Assembly (NCBI RefSeq): GCF_000585495.1
Contig: NZ_CP007264.1
Location: 1,240,001-1,304,000, forward strand
Reading direction: 5' to 3'
DNA: 64,000 bases
Source of the DNA: Thermococcus nautili
Lineage (GTDB): Archaea; Methanobacteriota_B; Thermococci; Thermococcales; Thermococcaceae
The notes beneath the pieces were generated by a model. The model worked only from the letters and a program-made list of their open reading frames with translations. It ran no database searches and was not told the origin of the DNA. Position numbers and translations under genes: made by a program. Of the stretch, positions 35,009-43,358 are shown piece after piece. Within the stretch, counting starts at the first letter, position 1; every line of letters begins with the position of its first letter.

Positions 35009-38000
35009 TCAATCTTCAACCTTCTCAATCCCTATCTTCGCCTGGACCTCGGGCCACTCGACGACGTAGCCCTTGGCCTCTCCGAAGATTACCTCGGTCG
35101 CCCTCGTCTCCTTCTTTATGTAGTCGAGGTTCTCGCTGAGCAGTTCGCGGTTCTCGTCGGTGGTCTCTATGGTGACGACGATTCTGTCGTTCACGTCGAG
35201 GTCAAGGCGCTTGCGCATCTCCTGTATCCTTCTGACGAACTCCCTGGCGAGGCCTTCGGCGAGGAGCTCTCTGGTGAGGGTCTTGTCCACGAAGACCCTT
35301 CCGCCCTCGAACTCCTCACTGACAAAGAAGTCCGGCAGCTTCTCTTCTATGCTCAGGTGCTCCCTCGTGAGGTGGAAGGTCTTGCCCTCGATTTCTACGT
35401 CCATCTCGCCCTTCTCGTAGAGTTCCCTTCCGTGCTCGTTTATCCAGGCTATCACGAGCTTTGCGTCGCCCTTGAACTCCGGGCCAACTTTCGCGAAGTT
35501 CGGCTTTATGACGAGCTCGCGCTCGACCTTTCCGACGACCACTTCTTTGGCGTTGAGCTGGTCGCGCAGGATTCTGTTGAGCCTCTCGACGGCCCTCTTT
35601 ACTGTCCCGTCCTCGGTCTCGACGATTATTCTCCTGACCGGGTAGCGGAGCTTTATCTTGGCCCTCTGCCTGGCGCTTGAGCCCGCCTCGACTATCTTCC
35701 TTACCGCCTCCATCTCGCGCTCAAGCTCCTCGTCTATGGCCTTCTCGTCGGGCTTCGGCCAGTCGAGCATGTGGACGCTCTCCATGCCGAGGAACGGCCT
35801 GAGCATGTTCTGGTATATCTCCTCGGCTATGTACGGTGTAAACGGTGCCATCAGCCTCAGCAGGACGTCGAAGACCTTCCAGACGGTGTAGTATGCAGCT
35901 AACTTGTCTGGGTCGTCGCCCTCGACCCACATGCGCTTCCTGATTAAGCGAACGTACCACCTGCTCAGGTCCTCGACGACGAAGTTGTAGATTGCTCTCG
36001 TCGCTTTCGTCAGCCTGAAGGTCTCTATTCCCTCCTCCACGTCCTTTATGAGTCCGTTGACCCTGCTGAGTATCCACTTATCCTCCTCACGGAACGGAAG
36101 CTCCTCTGGCTTGAGCTTGGTCGGGTCGAAGTTGTCGAGGCTCATGTAGGTCGCGCTGAGCACGTAGACGTTCCAGAGTATGTTGAGCATCCTCTTGACC
36201 TGAGCTAGGCCCTTCCAGCTGAAGCGGAGGTTCTCCCAGGGGTTGGTGGCCCAGAGCATGTAGAACCTGAACGGGTCTCTGCCTTCCCTCTGGACGACCT
36301 CCTCGGGCCTTATGATGTTGCCGAGGCTCTTGCTCATCTTGTCGCCCTTTTCATCCAAGACGTAGCCGTGCATGGCCACCTTCCTGTACGGCACGGTGTC
36401 GAAGGCTATGACGCTGGCGGCCTGCTGGGAGTAGAACCACTTCGTAACCTGGTCTTCACCTTCGACTATGAAGTCGGCCGGCCAGAGCTTCTCAAAGAGC
36501 TCCCTGTTCCTTGGATAGTCGAGCGACGCCCAGCTTGCTATTCCGCTGTCGAACCAGACGTCAACGACGTCCTTTACTCTTCTCATCTCCTTGCCGTTGA
36601 CCCTTATGATGAAGGCATCGACGTAGGGCCTGTGCAGGTCCTCCGGGCCAAGCTTCTCCTCTATGACCCTGAGCTTCTCGTTGTAGTCCTCCGGGAGTTC
36701 AACGCGCTCGCCGTTAACCTCTATCGCAACGGCGAGCTTGACAAGCTCCTCAAAGCTTCCAACGACGTATATCTCGCCGTCCTCGCTCTGCCATATCGGG
36801 AGCGGTATTCCCCAGTACCTCTGCCTGCTTATGACCCAGTCGCCCGAGTTCATGACGCCGTTGTCGTATCTAACCTTCACCCAGTCAGGATACCAGGTGA
36901 CCTTCTCGTCGTTCTCCTTGATTATCTTGTCCTTCACCTTGCTGACCTTGAGGAACCACTGGTCTGTTGCCCTGAAAATCAGCGGGGTCTTACAGCGCCA
37001 GCAGTGCGGATACTTGTGCTCTATCGTTCCGGCCTTAACGAGGTAGCCCTTCTCCTTGAGGTGCTCGATTATCTCCGGGTCGGCGTCCTTCACATAGACG
37101 CCCTTCCACCTGCCCTCGGTGTAGCGACCCTGGTCGTCGACCGGGCTGTAAACCGGCAGACCGTACTTCTGCCCGACCTCGAAGTCCTCTTCACCGTGGC
37201 CCGGCGCGGTGTGAACCAATCCGGTACCGTCCTCAAGCGTGACGTGCTCGCCGAGGATTACGCGGTGCGCCCACTCGTACCTCTCGCGGAACTCCCTCTG
37301 TCTCGGATACTCATCGAGAAGGACGTGAACGTATCTCACTCCCTCAAGCTCCTCGCCCTTGAACTCCTCGACCACCTCACCCTTGACCCCAACCTCGCTC
37401 AGAACGCGCTCGACGAGGGCCTTCGCGATTATCCAGTACTCCTCGCCGTTCTCGGTCTCGACCCTAACCCTTGCGTAGTCGTACTCGGGGTGAACTGTAA
37501 CGGCTAAGTTGGCCGGGAGAGTCCAGGGTGTGGTAGTCCAGATGAGGAGGTATTCCCTATCCCTGCCCTCGACCGGGAACTTGACGTAGATGCTCGGGTC
37601 CTTCCTGACCTTGTACTCACCGCGAACCTCGTGCTCGGCCAGAGCGGTTTCACAGCGCGGGCACCAGTGGAGGACGCGCTTGTCCTTCTCGAGGAGACCC
37701 TTCTCCCAGGCTTTCTTGAGGGTAAACCAGCCCGATTCGATGTACTCGTTCTTTATCGTCATGTAGGGGTTGTCCCAGTCCATCCAGATTCCGAGCATCT
37801 TGAACTGCTCGGTCATGACCTTGAGGTTGTTGAGGGCGAACTCCTTACACTTCTTGATGAAGTTGTCAACGCCTATCTCGGTCTCGATGTCCTTCTTGGT
37901 CTTAAGGCCGAGGGCCTGCTCGACCTTGACCTCTATCGGCAGGCCGTGCATGTCGAAGCCCGGCTGCCTGCGAACGTTGTAGCCCTGCATAGTCCTGAAG

Positions 38001-38212
38001 CGGATTATCATGTCTTTGATTATCTTGTTCCAGGCCGTTCCAAGGTGTATCGCACCGCTCACGTACGGCGGTCCGTCGAGGAAGTAGTACTTCGGGCCGT
38101 TCGCCCTGCTGGCCTTGACCTTCTCGTAGGTGTCGTTCTCCTTCCAAAAGGCCTCTATCTTCTCCTCCAGCTTGCCTGGGTTGTATTCCCTAAACTCCGG
38201 CTCCTTAATCAT
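35009..38212 (-). CDS. ileS: Isoleucyl-tRNA synthetase
   Basis: Charges tRNA-Ile (1067 residues, usual for the archaeal/eukaryotic type). The class I signature PPYVSGAIHLGT (HIGH variant, about 48-59) and GDKMSKSLGN (KMSKS) are present. The editing CP1 domain with WTTTPWTLPANLA lies at about 225-240. Zinc-like clusters HWCPRCETALAEH and HCWRCKTPLIFRATDQW are visible. The anticodon-binding domain follows after about 690. ATG 38212 follows GGAGGG. The leader is longer than usual and can form a small hairpin. Confidence 0.97.
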   Translation of the reverse strand: MIKEPEFREYNPGKLEEKIEAFWKENDTYEKVKASRANGPKYYFLDGPPYVSGAIHLGTAWNKIIKDMIIRFRTMQGYNVRRQPGFDMHGLPIEVKVEQALGLKTKKDIETEIGVDNFIKKCKEFALNNLKVMTEQFKMLGIWMDWDNPYMTIKNEYIESGWFTLKKAWEKGLLEKDKRVLHWCPRCETALAEHEVRGEYKVRKDPSIYVKFPVEGRDREYLLIWTTTPWTLPANLAVTVHPEYDYARVRVETENGEEYWIIAKALVERVLSEVGVKGEVVEEFKGEELEGVRYVHVLLDEYPRQREFRERYEWAHRVILGEHVTLEDGTGLVHTAPGHGEEDFEVGQKYGLPVYSPVDDQGRYTEGRWKGVYVKDADPEIIEHLKEKGYLVKAGTIEHKYPHCWRCKTPLIFRATDQWFLKVSKVKDKIIKENDEKVTWYPDWVKVRYDNGVMNSGDWVISRQRYWGIPLPIWQSEDGEIYVVGSFEELVKLAVAIEVNGERVELPEDYNEKLRVIEEKLGPEDLHRPYVDAFIIRVNGKEMRRVKDVVDVWFDSGIASWASLDYPRNRELFEKLWPADFIVEGEDQVTKWFYSQQAASVIAFDTVPYRKVAMHGYVLDEKGDKMSKSLGNIIRPEEVVQREGRDPFRFYMLWATNPWENLRFSWKGLAQVKRMLNILWNVYVLSATYMSLDNFDPTKLKPEELPFREEDKWILSRVNGLIKDVEEGIETFRLTKATRAIYNFVVEDLSRWYVRLIRKRMWVEGDDPDKLAAYYTVWKVFDVLLRLMAPFTPYIAEEIYQNMLRPFLGMESVHMLDWPKPDEKAIDEELEREMEAVRKIVEAGSSARQRAKIKLRYPVRRIIVETEDGTVKRAVERLNRILRDQLNAKEVVVGKVERELVIKPNFAKVGPEFKGDAKLVIAWINEHGRELYEKGEMDVEIEGKTFHLTREHLSIEEKLPDFFVSEEFEGGRVFVDKTLTRELLAEGLAREFVRRIQEMRKRLDLDVNDRIVVTIETTDENRELLSENLDYIKKETRATEVIFGEAKGYVVEWPEVQAKIGIEKVED

Positions 38213-38239
38213 CCCAGAACCCTCCAGAAGTGATAGTTA

Positions 38240-38267
38240 AGGCTAACCCAGAAGAGGGCTCAAGCCT
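38240..38267 (-). promoter_or_regulatory. Possible leader hairpin of ileS
   Basis: AGGCT (38263-38267 on minus) pairs with AGCCT (38240-38244), with an inner GCCC/GGGT helix. TATA on the minus strand at about 38288-38296 gives a leader near 50 bases that includes it. The helix is weak and no known riboswitch is matched. Confidence 0.25.
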
Positions 38268-38372
38268 CGAAACGGGCGGAGCGAAGGATAAAACACTCCC
38301 CCCTCATGGGTATCGGGGCAGAGTTGGGAAGTTAGCTTATAAGGTTTTCTGCCGAGTTTTTTCGGTGGTGGC

Positions 38373-38906
38373 ATGAGAATCGCGGTCGGCTCGACCAACC
38401 CAACGAAGGTTAAGGCCGTTGAGAACGTGATGCGGAGGATTTACGGCGACGTTGATGTCATAGGGGTTGAGGTTGACAGTGGCGTCCCAGACCAGCCGAT
38501 TGGAATCGAGGAGATAGTGAGGGGTGCTATAAACAGGGCGAAGAGGGCTTTGGAGAAGACCAACGCTGACCTCGGCGTCGGAATCGAGGCGGGAATCTAC
38601 CCCTTCCCAGGAACGCTGACCGGCTATCTCGACGTTCAGGTCTGCGCGGTGGCAAGTCCCGACGGGAGGATAACGATAGGCCACAGCCCCGGCTTCGAGT
38701 ATCCGCCTGTTGTAATCAAGAGAATCATTAAAGAGGGAGTTGAGGCAGGCGTGGCGATGGGCGAGCTCGTCAGAGACCCAGAACTCAAGAGGAAGGTCGG
38801 CGCGATAGGCGTTCTGAGTAAAGGCCTGCTCACAAGAACCGAGCTCAACGAGATGGCGGTCCTGATGGCGATGATACCGAGGATGAATCCAAGTTTATTC
38901 TTTTGA
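38373..38906 (+). CDS. Inosine/xanthosine triphosphatase (DUF84/YjjX type)
   Basis: House-cleaning nucleotide phosphatase that hydrolyses deaminated purine NTPs (177 residues). The N-terminal [17 protein letters not shown] is the SxNxxK substrate-binding motif; [11 protein letters not shown] and GHSPGFEYP are also conserved in the family. ATG follows GGTGGTGG, with TATA GCTTATAAGG near 38335. Its 3' end overlaps the convergent TOPRIM-like gene by 12 bases. Confidence 0.9.
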   Translation: MRIAVGSTNPTKVKAVENVMRRIYGDVDVIGVEVDSGVPDQPIGIEEIVRGAINRAKRALEKTNADLGVGIEAGIYPFPGTLTGYLDVQVCAVASPDGRITIGHSPGFEYPPVVIKRIIKEGVEAGVAMGELVRDPELKRKVGAIGVLSKGLLTRTELNEMAVLMAMIPRMNPSLFF

Positions 38907-39569
38907 TACCTCCAAGAGGTCAGCAAGATGTGAGATTTCTTCTACGCCTCTCCATTTGTCAGTCAGTTTTGAGCACAAGTTCTCAAAGAGATTTTCAAAG
39001 CATCTGGGCCCAAATACGAGGTGAAGCAAGCTGAGCTTTCTCTTTTTCCAGGTGTCCCCGTCAATATCCTTGAACTTTGAGACAGGGCCAAGAACCTTTT
39101 TGTAGACTTCAAGTTCAAGGCTGTCTAGTTCTTTCTCGACATTTTTGAAAATCTTAAACAGTAGGTCCTCCATGTATCCTTCATAGGCCAGTGTGGAAAC
39201 GGGAACTTCTCCTTTTGGGTTGTTCAGCCTGTTTAGTATACTCCATGCATCACGGTCCCCAACAAAAATTACCCCGTTTAGAGTTTCATGGATTTCCTCA
39301 GCGACGCGCCGAAGGGGTTTTATCGCCGACGCGATTTTTAAGAAGTTGTCTTTGCCTTCCACACTTGCTATTACAATGCTTTCGTCATTAGGAGTTCTGA
39401 CAATTCGTATAACACCATCCACCTGGAAGTTTATCAGAAGGTTCCTGAAATGCCTTCTAATGGGGGATGCATAATCGGACCTGGTTATATCCTCTAGGCA
39501 AAACACTTTGACAAGAATTGACCTTATAAGGAGAACATCAAGGGGACCTTCAGTGAATATTATTTTCAC
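38895..39569 (-). CDS. TOPRIM-like protein coupled to an AAA15/OLD-like ATPase
   Basis: A 224-residue protein whose N-terminal half has the TOPRIM pattern: strand plus [14 protein letters not shown] (E7), [13 protein letters not shown] (about 69-80, the GKDN element of OLD/DUF3226 TOPRIMs) and [11 protein letters not shown] (D105, D107). The C-terminal half is helical and unrecognised. The start overlaps the ATPase stop (ATGA), so the two are translated together. TOPRIM-ATPase pairs of this kind occur in defence modules such as OLD, Gabija-like and PARIS-like systems. Nuclease activity is inferred, not seen. Confidence 0.7.
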   Translation of the reverse strand: MKIIFTEGPLDVLLIRSILVKVFCLEDITRSDYASPIRRHFRNLLINFQVDGVIRIVRTPNDESIVIASVEGKDNFLKIASAIKPLRRVAEEIHETLNGVIFVGDRDAWSILNRLNNPKGEVPVSTLAYEGYMEDLLFKIFKNVEKELDSLELEVYKKVLGPVSKFKDIDGDTWKKRKLSLLHLVFGPRCFENLFENLCSKLTDKWRGVEEISHLADLLEVSKE

Positions 39570-40621
39570 CTTAAATCCACCCCTATGGTGTTAATTGCTA
39601 CATTGGCCTCTGAACCGTTGTAGACTTCAACGTTTGGGACACCCCCGTCTATTGATTTGAATCTAAAAACCCTGACCTCTGACTCGACACCTAATTTCGC
39701 ACAGCTATCAAGAACGTACCCGAGGAATTCTATGCTGTGGGTCGTTATGAACACCTGAGATTTCGTTTTTGCTATCTCTTCCGCGAGGATTTTCATCAAA
39801 CCGGGATGAAGGTGGTTCTCGGGTTCCTCTAAAAGGACTGTAACTGGTTTTTCTGTGTTCAGGGCATAATAATAGCCCATTGCCGTTTTTATACCGTCCC
39901 CCAGCAGGGACATTGGGATTTTCTCTCCGCTCTCCATGAGCAGGATAATCTCTGCGATTTTCTTGTATATCCTTTTAATAGGGCTTCCTGTCACTTTCTG
40001 AAGAAATACTCTTAGGTTATCTACATCAATCAGAGAAAACTCTTCAAGCTTTACAACGACTTCCGAGATTGAGGACGTGCCGTAGTAGGGAGTTCTGAAG
40101 GTATTGTCATCGAGGAGGATTGCGCGTTTGCGAGAGGCGGAATATCTTGGCCATTTGAGTACGTATCTCGTATATTCACCGTATTCAACTGGTTCGATTT
40201 CTACGACCGGCCCACCATAGTTAGCCATGATTACGAGTCTTCTTTCGGTTTCCCCGGAAACATACTTATCCAATGTGCGTTGATTCCAGAGCCTTAGTTC
40301 GGATGTTGTAATGTTCGAGCTTATTGTGATTGGCTGGTAGGGCTCTCTGAAGAAATATGAAATATAGACCATGGGGTCTTCTTCCGCAAGGGGTTTTCTT
40401 ATGTACGGGTTCAATCCCCTTCTGAATAGAATTGTCTTTATGGGGTGTCTCCTGAGGAGGTCTCTGCCGCCCCATGTTGTGTTCAGGTATATGGCCTCAA
40501 GAACGGTGCTCTTTCCCACCCCATTCTTCCCGATGAACACGTTAATTTTGGACAAGTTATTGAGCTCCAACTCTGATATTGCCCTGAAGTTCCTTATCGT
40601 AATCCAATCAAGATATTCCAT
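39566..40621 (-). CDS. AAA15/AAA21 (OLD/RecF-like) ABC-type ATPase
   Basis: SMC/RecF-like ATPase (351 residues). It opens WITIRNFRAISELEL, then Walker A GKNGVGKST (31-39), signature-like MSLLGDGIK, Walker B TVLLEEPENHLHP and the H-switch ITTHSIEFL. The spacing between Walker A and the signature is short (no long coiled coil), as in OLD and defence ATPases. Codon use is visibly AT-richer than in neighbouring core genes. ATG 40621 has GGGGAGGAG upstream; minus-strand TATA AAAATTTTATAG lies at about 40655-40668. Confidence 0.85.
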   Translation of the reverse strand: MEYLDWITIRNFRAISELELNNLSKINVFIGKNGVGKSTVLEAIYLNTTWGGRDLLRRHPIKTILFRRGLNPYIRKPLAEEDPMVYISYFFREPYQPITISSNITTSELRLWNQRTLDKYVSGETERRLVIMANYGGPVVEIEPVEYGEYTRYVLKWPRYSASRKRAILLDDNTFRTPYYGTSSISEVVVKLEEFSLIDVDNLRVFLQKVTGSPIKRIYKKIAEIILLMESGEKIPMSLLGDGIKTAMGYYYALNTEKPVTVLLEEPENHLHPGLMKILAEEIAKTKSQVFITTHSIEFLGYVLDSCAKLGVESEVRVFRFKSIDGGVPNVEVYNGSEANVAINTIGVDLR

Positions 40622-40685
40622 TCTCCTCCCCTATTGATGCCCTTATCTCTCTATAACTATAAAATTTTCTAACGGTAAGAAATGT

Positions 40686-40739
40686 GCCCTCCCCGACCGT
40701 CCCCCGGTCACTTCTCCCGGAGGCGTGAGAGGGGAGGGC
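40686..40739. other. GC-rich inverted-repeat element in an AT-rich intergenic region
   Basis: GCCCTCCCC (40686-40694) and GGGGAGGGC (40731-40739) form a perfect 9-bp closing stem. Inside are GACCG-TCCCC-CGGTC (40695-40709) and a weaker TCTC/GAGA hairpin (40713-40730), giving a three-way-junction shape. It lies between the promoters of two divergent accessory modules. It could be a small structured RNA, an insulator/terminator or a recombination site. Confidence 0.45.
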
Positions 40740-40809
40740 GGTTAAGGTTAGGCCGGTGAGAATTTTAAGCTTTTGCGGAACTCACGTGCAAACATTGCCA
40801 ACGGTAGGG

Positions 40810-40818
40810 TTTTATAAT
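40810..40818 (+). promoter_or_regulatory. TATA box of the second PIN module
   Basis: TTTTATAAT predicts a start near 40838, just before the GGGGAGAG ribosome site of ATG 40849. This argues against the in-frame ATG at 40756, which would precede the promoter. Confidence 0.5.
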
Positions 40819-40848
40819 CCGTCGCGGATAAAAAGAATGGGGAGAGTT

Positions 40849-41181
40849 ATGGCGTCTGATGTGAGGGCGATTGAGTTAATGCTTAAGACCGACGAAGAGG
40901 CCAGGCGTTCGGTCAGTGAATGGATTGTCCAGCTCGCGAGGAAAATTCATGAGAAGCCTGAGGACATAGTGTGGTTTTTTGAGATGAAACGACTGATGAA
41001 GGAAGTTGAAAGGCTGGCCAATACCGTTACTGATGAAGAGCTTGAAAAGTGGGAACGGGAACTGGAGGAGGAGCATGTTGGGATAGATTACAACCTTGAG
41101 GAACTTATGAAGATAGGTGAGCGGAGTTTTAAGAAGTTTAAGCGCATCGAGGTGAAGTTGAGAGAGTTAGGAGTTGTTTGA
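40849..41181 (+). CDS. Putative antitoxin partner of PIN protein
   Basis: A 110-residue, highly charged, helical protein with Glu/Lys-rich segments (VERLANTVTDEELEKWERE). It resembles no named antitoxin that I can place, but its size, its charge and the PIN gene one base downstream support an antitoxin role. ATG 40849 has GGGGAGAG upstream. The base composition is AT-richer than in core genes. Confidence 0.6.
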   Translation: MASDVRAIELMLKTDEEARRSVSEWIVQLARKIHEKPEDIVWFFEMKRLMKEVERLANTVTDEELEKWERELEEEHVGIDYNLEELMKIGERSFKKFKRIEVKLRELGVV

Positions 41182-41182
41182 G

Positions 41183-41662
41183 ATGGCGGGTAAAATCAAA
41201 GTTGTGTTAGATACATCCGTCCTTATTAGTGCGTTGAAGTCTAAGGACCTTCCAAAATCTCCAGCGTGGCAGATATTAAAGGCCCTTCAAAGGGGCTATA
41301 TCGTAAATTTTGTCTCAGATGAAATTATCGAGGAAATGAAAACTCAGATTCTCGGCATCGGTATGGAAACGGGGCTTACAAGACGTGCATTGCGGATTTT
41401 GGCGTTGGTTATTAAAAACAGTGTCATGGTTCGTCCTCGGCGAAAGTTCTCCGATGACCCTGAGTTCCTAAAGAACCTGAGGGACCCGAACGACGCTAAG
41501 TTCTTTGACGTGGCCTACGCCAAGAAAGTGGATTATATTATCTCAGAAAACACCAAGCACATCATCCAGATGAGGGATGAAGCTACCAAAACTTATCGTT
41601 TTGATGGAAGAAAAGTTAAAATCCTGAGGGCGGGAGAATTTGTAAGAGAAGCCTTACGATGA
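41183..41662 (+). CDS. PIN-domain protein, putative toxin (COG1569-type)
   Basis: A 159-residue PIN protein: D in VVLDTSVLISALKS, E in VSDEIIEEM and D in DPNDAKFFDVA. The family is annotated as a putative toxin of type II pairs (PIN_3). ATG 41183 is preceded by GGAG within the upstream gene; a TTG at 41174 is in frame. Its last 9 bases overlap the convergent gene. Confidence 0.82.
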   Translation: MAGKIKVVLDTSVLISALKSKDLPKSPAWQILKALQRGYIVNFVSDEIIEEMKTQILGIGMETGLTRRALRILALVIKNSVMVRPRRKFSDDPEFLKNLRDPNDAKFFDVAYAKKVDYIISENTKHIIQMRDEATKTYRFDGRKVKILRAGEFVREALR

Positions 41663-42037
41663 AGCTTTCTCCTCGACCTGCCTCTCCTCCTCGGGCTCGC
41701 CCTTTCTCCTGCTCTCGTTCTTGATGACCTGTATCACGTAGTCTATGAACTTCCTGACCTCCTCAAGGTCCTCCTCCGGGATGTCCTGAATCTTCTTGTT
41801 CTTGCTCTTGTATGTGAGCAGTTTGAGGAGCGCGAGCCTTCCAAGGGCCGTCCTCGTGCTTATCTCCCCGTTCTTCCAGTCGCGCCATATGGCGTTCGCT
41901 ATGCCGTAGAACTCCGGAATGCTGTCGAGTCCCGGGTCGCCGACGTCAATGACCTCCTTTCCGAGGTACTTGTAGCGCTTCTCCTTCTCTTCCTTCGAGA
42001 ACTCCTTGGTGCGGTCCTTTATGTACTCGTGCACCAT
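41654..42037 (-). CDS. Conserved-looking charged protein, function unknown
   Basis: A 127-residue soluble protein, Lys/Glu-rich and mostly helical; the C-terminal 25 residues are very acidic. A central FYGIANAIWRDWKNGEIS segment suggests a small folded core. ATG 42037 follows GGAGGTGAT by four bases; ATG 42043 and GTG 42046 overlap the ribosome site. No family recognised. Confidence 0.7.
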   Translation of the reverse strand: MVHEYIKDRTKEFSKEEKEKRYKYLGKEVIDVGDPGLDSIPEFYGIANAIWRDWKNGEISTRTALGRLALLKLLTYKSKNKKIQDIPEEDLEEVRKFIDYVIQVIKNESRRKGEPEEERQVEEKASS

Positions 42038-42087
42038 GACCATCACCTCCGCTTTAAGAATAGGTGGATGTTTTTATTAACCTTTCG

Positions 42088-42915
42088 TTAGTTTTTCTTT
42101 ATCTCGTTCCAAACGCCTGCCATTATGAGGAACGCGCCCGCTAAGGCCCTCCTCGTGAACCTCTCACCGAGAATGGCGAAGGCCGACAGGGAGCCGAAGA
42201 TTGGTTCCATCGAATAGATGAGGGCCGCCTTGTAGGCCGTCGTGTGCTTCTGGTACTTGACTTGGAGGGTGAATGCTATGACAGTTCCAAAGAGGGCCGT
42301 GTAGAGCAGTCCGAGCCAGGGGAGCACCTCCCTTGGAAAAACCCTGGGCTCGAACGCCAGAGCGAAGATTAAGGAAAGGACGAAGTTCCAGAAAATCTGC
42401 CAGAAGGCCAGGCTGAGGTAGTCCTTCTCGCCAAAGCGCTGGACGAGAACTATCTGAAAGGCAAAGCTGACGGCGCAGAGGGCCGTTAGGAGGTCGCCGT
42501 AGCCGATGCTTGAGCTTGCCCCCGAGATGAGGTACAGCCCTGTGAGGGCGATGGCGAGCGACAGAACGTCCCTAGCCTTGACCCTTTCCCCGAGGAGGAA
42601 GTAGGCTATGAAGGGCGTGAACACGACGTAGAGAGACGTTATGAAGGCCGAGTTCGAAGCTGTGGTGTACTTGAGGCCGACAATCTGGAAGCCGTGGCCG
42701 AAGAATAGCGTGAGCCCGAGGAGGAAGCCCTCGCGCATGGTCTCCTTCCTGAGGACCTTTGAGCGGAAGATGATTAGCATTAGAAGCGACGCGATGCCGA
42801 AGCGATAAGCCAGGAAGAGAATCGGCGGAAGGTAGTCCAGACTGACCTTCATCGCCGGAAAGGTGAAGCCCCACATCGCTGTTATCGTGAGAAGTATGAG
42901 TTCGGCCCTCTTCAT
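42088..42915 (-). CDS. DMT-superfamily (EamA) permease
   Basis: Ten membrane segments in two EamA repeats (275 residues): AELILLTITAMWGFTFPAMK opens the first and AALIYSMEPIFGSLSAFAIL carries the conserved Glu-Pro helix of the second. Substrate unknown. This is the third EamA gene in the window. It lies 30 bases downstream of the small gene at 42946 and may share its message. Confidence 0.87.
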   Translation of the reverse strand: MKRAELILLTITAMWGFTFPAMKVSLDYLPPILFLAYRFGIASLLMLIIFRSKVLRKETMREGFLLGLTLFFGHGFQIVGLKYTTASNSAFITSLYVVFTPFIAYFLLGERVKARDVLSLAIALTGLYLISGASSSIGYGDLLTALCAVSFAFQIVLVQRFGEKDYLSLAFWQIFWNFVLSLIFALAFEPRVFPREVLPWLGLLYTALFGTVIAFTLQVKYQKHTTAYKAALIYSMEPIFGSLSAFAILGERFTRRALAGAFLIMAGVWNEIKKN

Positions 42916-42945
42916 CGAGCCGAGTTGCTACCGGAATTTAAAAAG

Positions 42946-43254
42946 CTACTCCCCGGGTCCGTTGATGCAGGACATGTTCATTGAAAGGAGCATCTCCACG
43001 TAACCGCTTTCGAGGTTCTGGCGGATTTTGCCGGCAAGCTCCCTGAGCTCCTCCTCTTCGAGCGGTTTCTTCGTTTTCAGCCACTTTATCAGCCCGTCCC
43101 TCTTGTCGAGGATTACAACGTCTCCTTCCGTGATGAGCGGGACGTAGTTCATCTTTACCCCGTAAAGCTCCTCCGCGAAGGCCAGCTTCGCTCTCAGCAG
43201 TTCGAGGTAGTTGGCCAGCTCCTCCCCAAGGAGTTCCCTCAAGAGCCTCTTCAT
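42946..43254 (-). CDS. Small protein of unknown function
   Basis: A 102-residue soluble protein: helical N-terminus (KRLLRELLGEELANYLELLRA), a central VPLITEGDVVILDKRDG beta hairpin and a C-terminal helix ending near MSCINGPGE. ATG 43254 follows GGTGGGA. It is head-to-head with the GH57 gene. I do not recognise the family. Confidence 0.7.
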   Translation of the reverse strand: MKRLLRELLGEELANYLELLRAKLAFAEELYGVKMNYVPLITEGDVVILDKRDGLIKWLKTKKPLEEEELRELAGKIRQNLESGYVEMLLSMNMSCINGPGE

Positions 43255-43283
43255 TCTCCCACCAACTGTACTTTGCTGGACAG

Positions 43284-43356
43284 GTTTATTAACCTATCGG
43301 GCAGATATGGGTAGGAAAAGGCGATAAGGGTTGAAGACGTATCACTCACGGTGAGA
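43284..43356 (+). promoter_or_regulatory. GH57 gene promoter with Thermococcales glycolytic motif-like operator
   Basis: TATA GTTTATTAAC (43284-43293) predicts a start near 43314. At 43340-43356 is TATCAC-TCACG-GTGAGA, which matches TATCAC-N5-GTGATA at 11 of 12 defined positions. It lies downstream of the start and overlaps the GGTGAG ribosome site, the arrangement of genes repressed by TrmBL1/Tgr when sugar is absent. Confidence 0.65.
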
Positions 43357-43358
43357 CC

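Noticed and set aside
36368-37507. 379-codon plus-strand frame inside ileS
   Set aside because: Antisense shadow of an unmistakable IleRS; no ribosome site or family motif.
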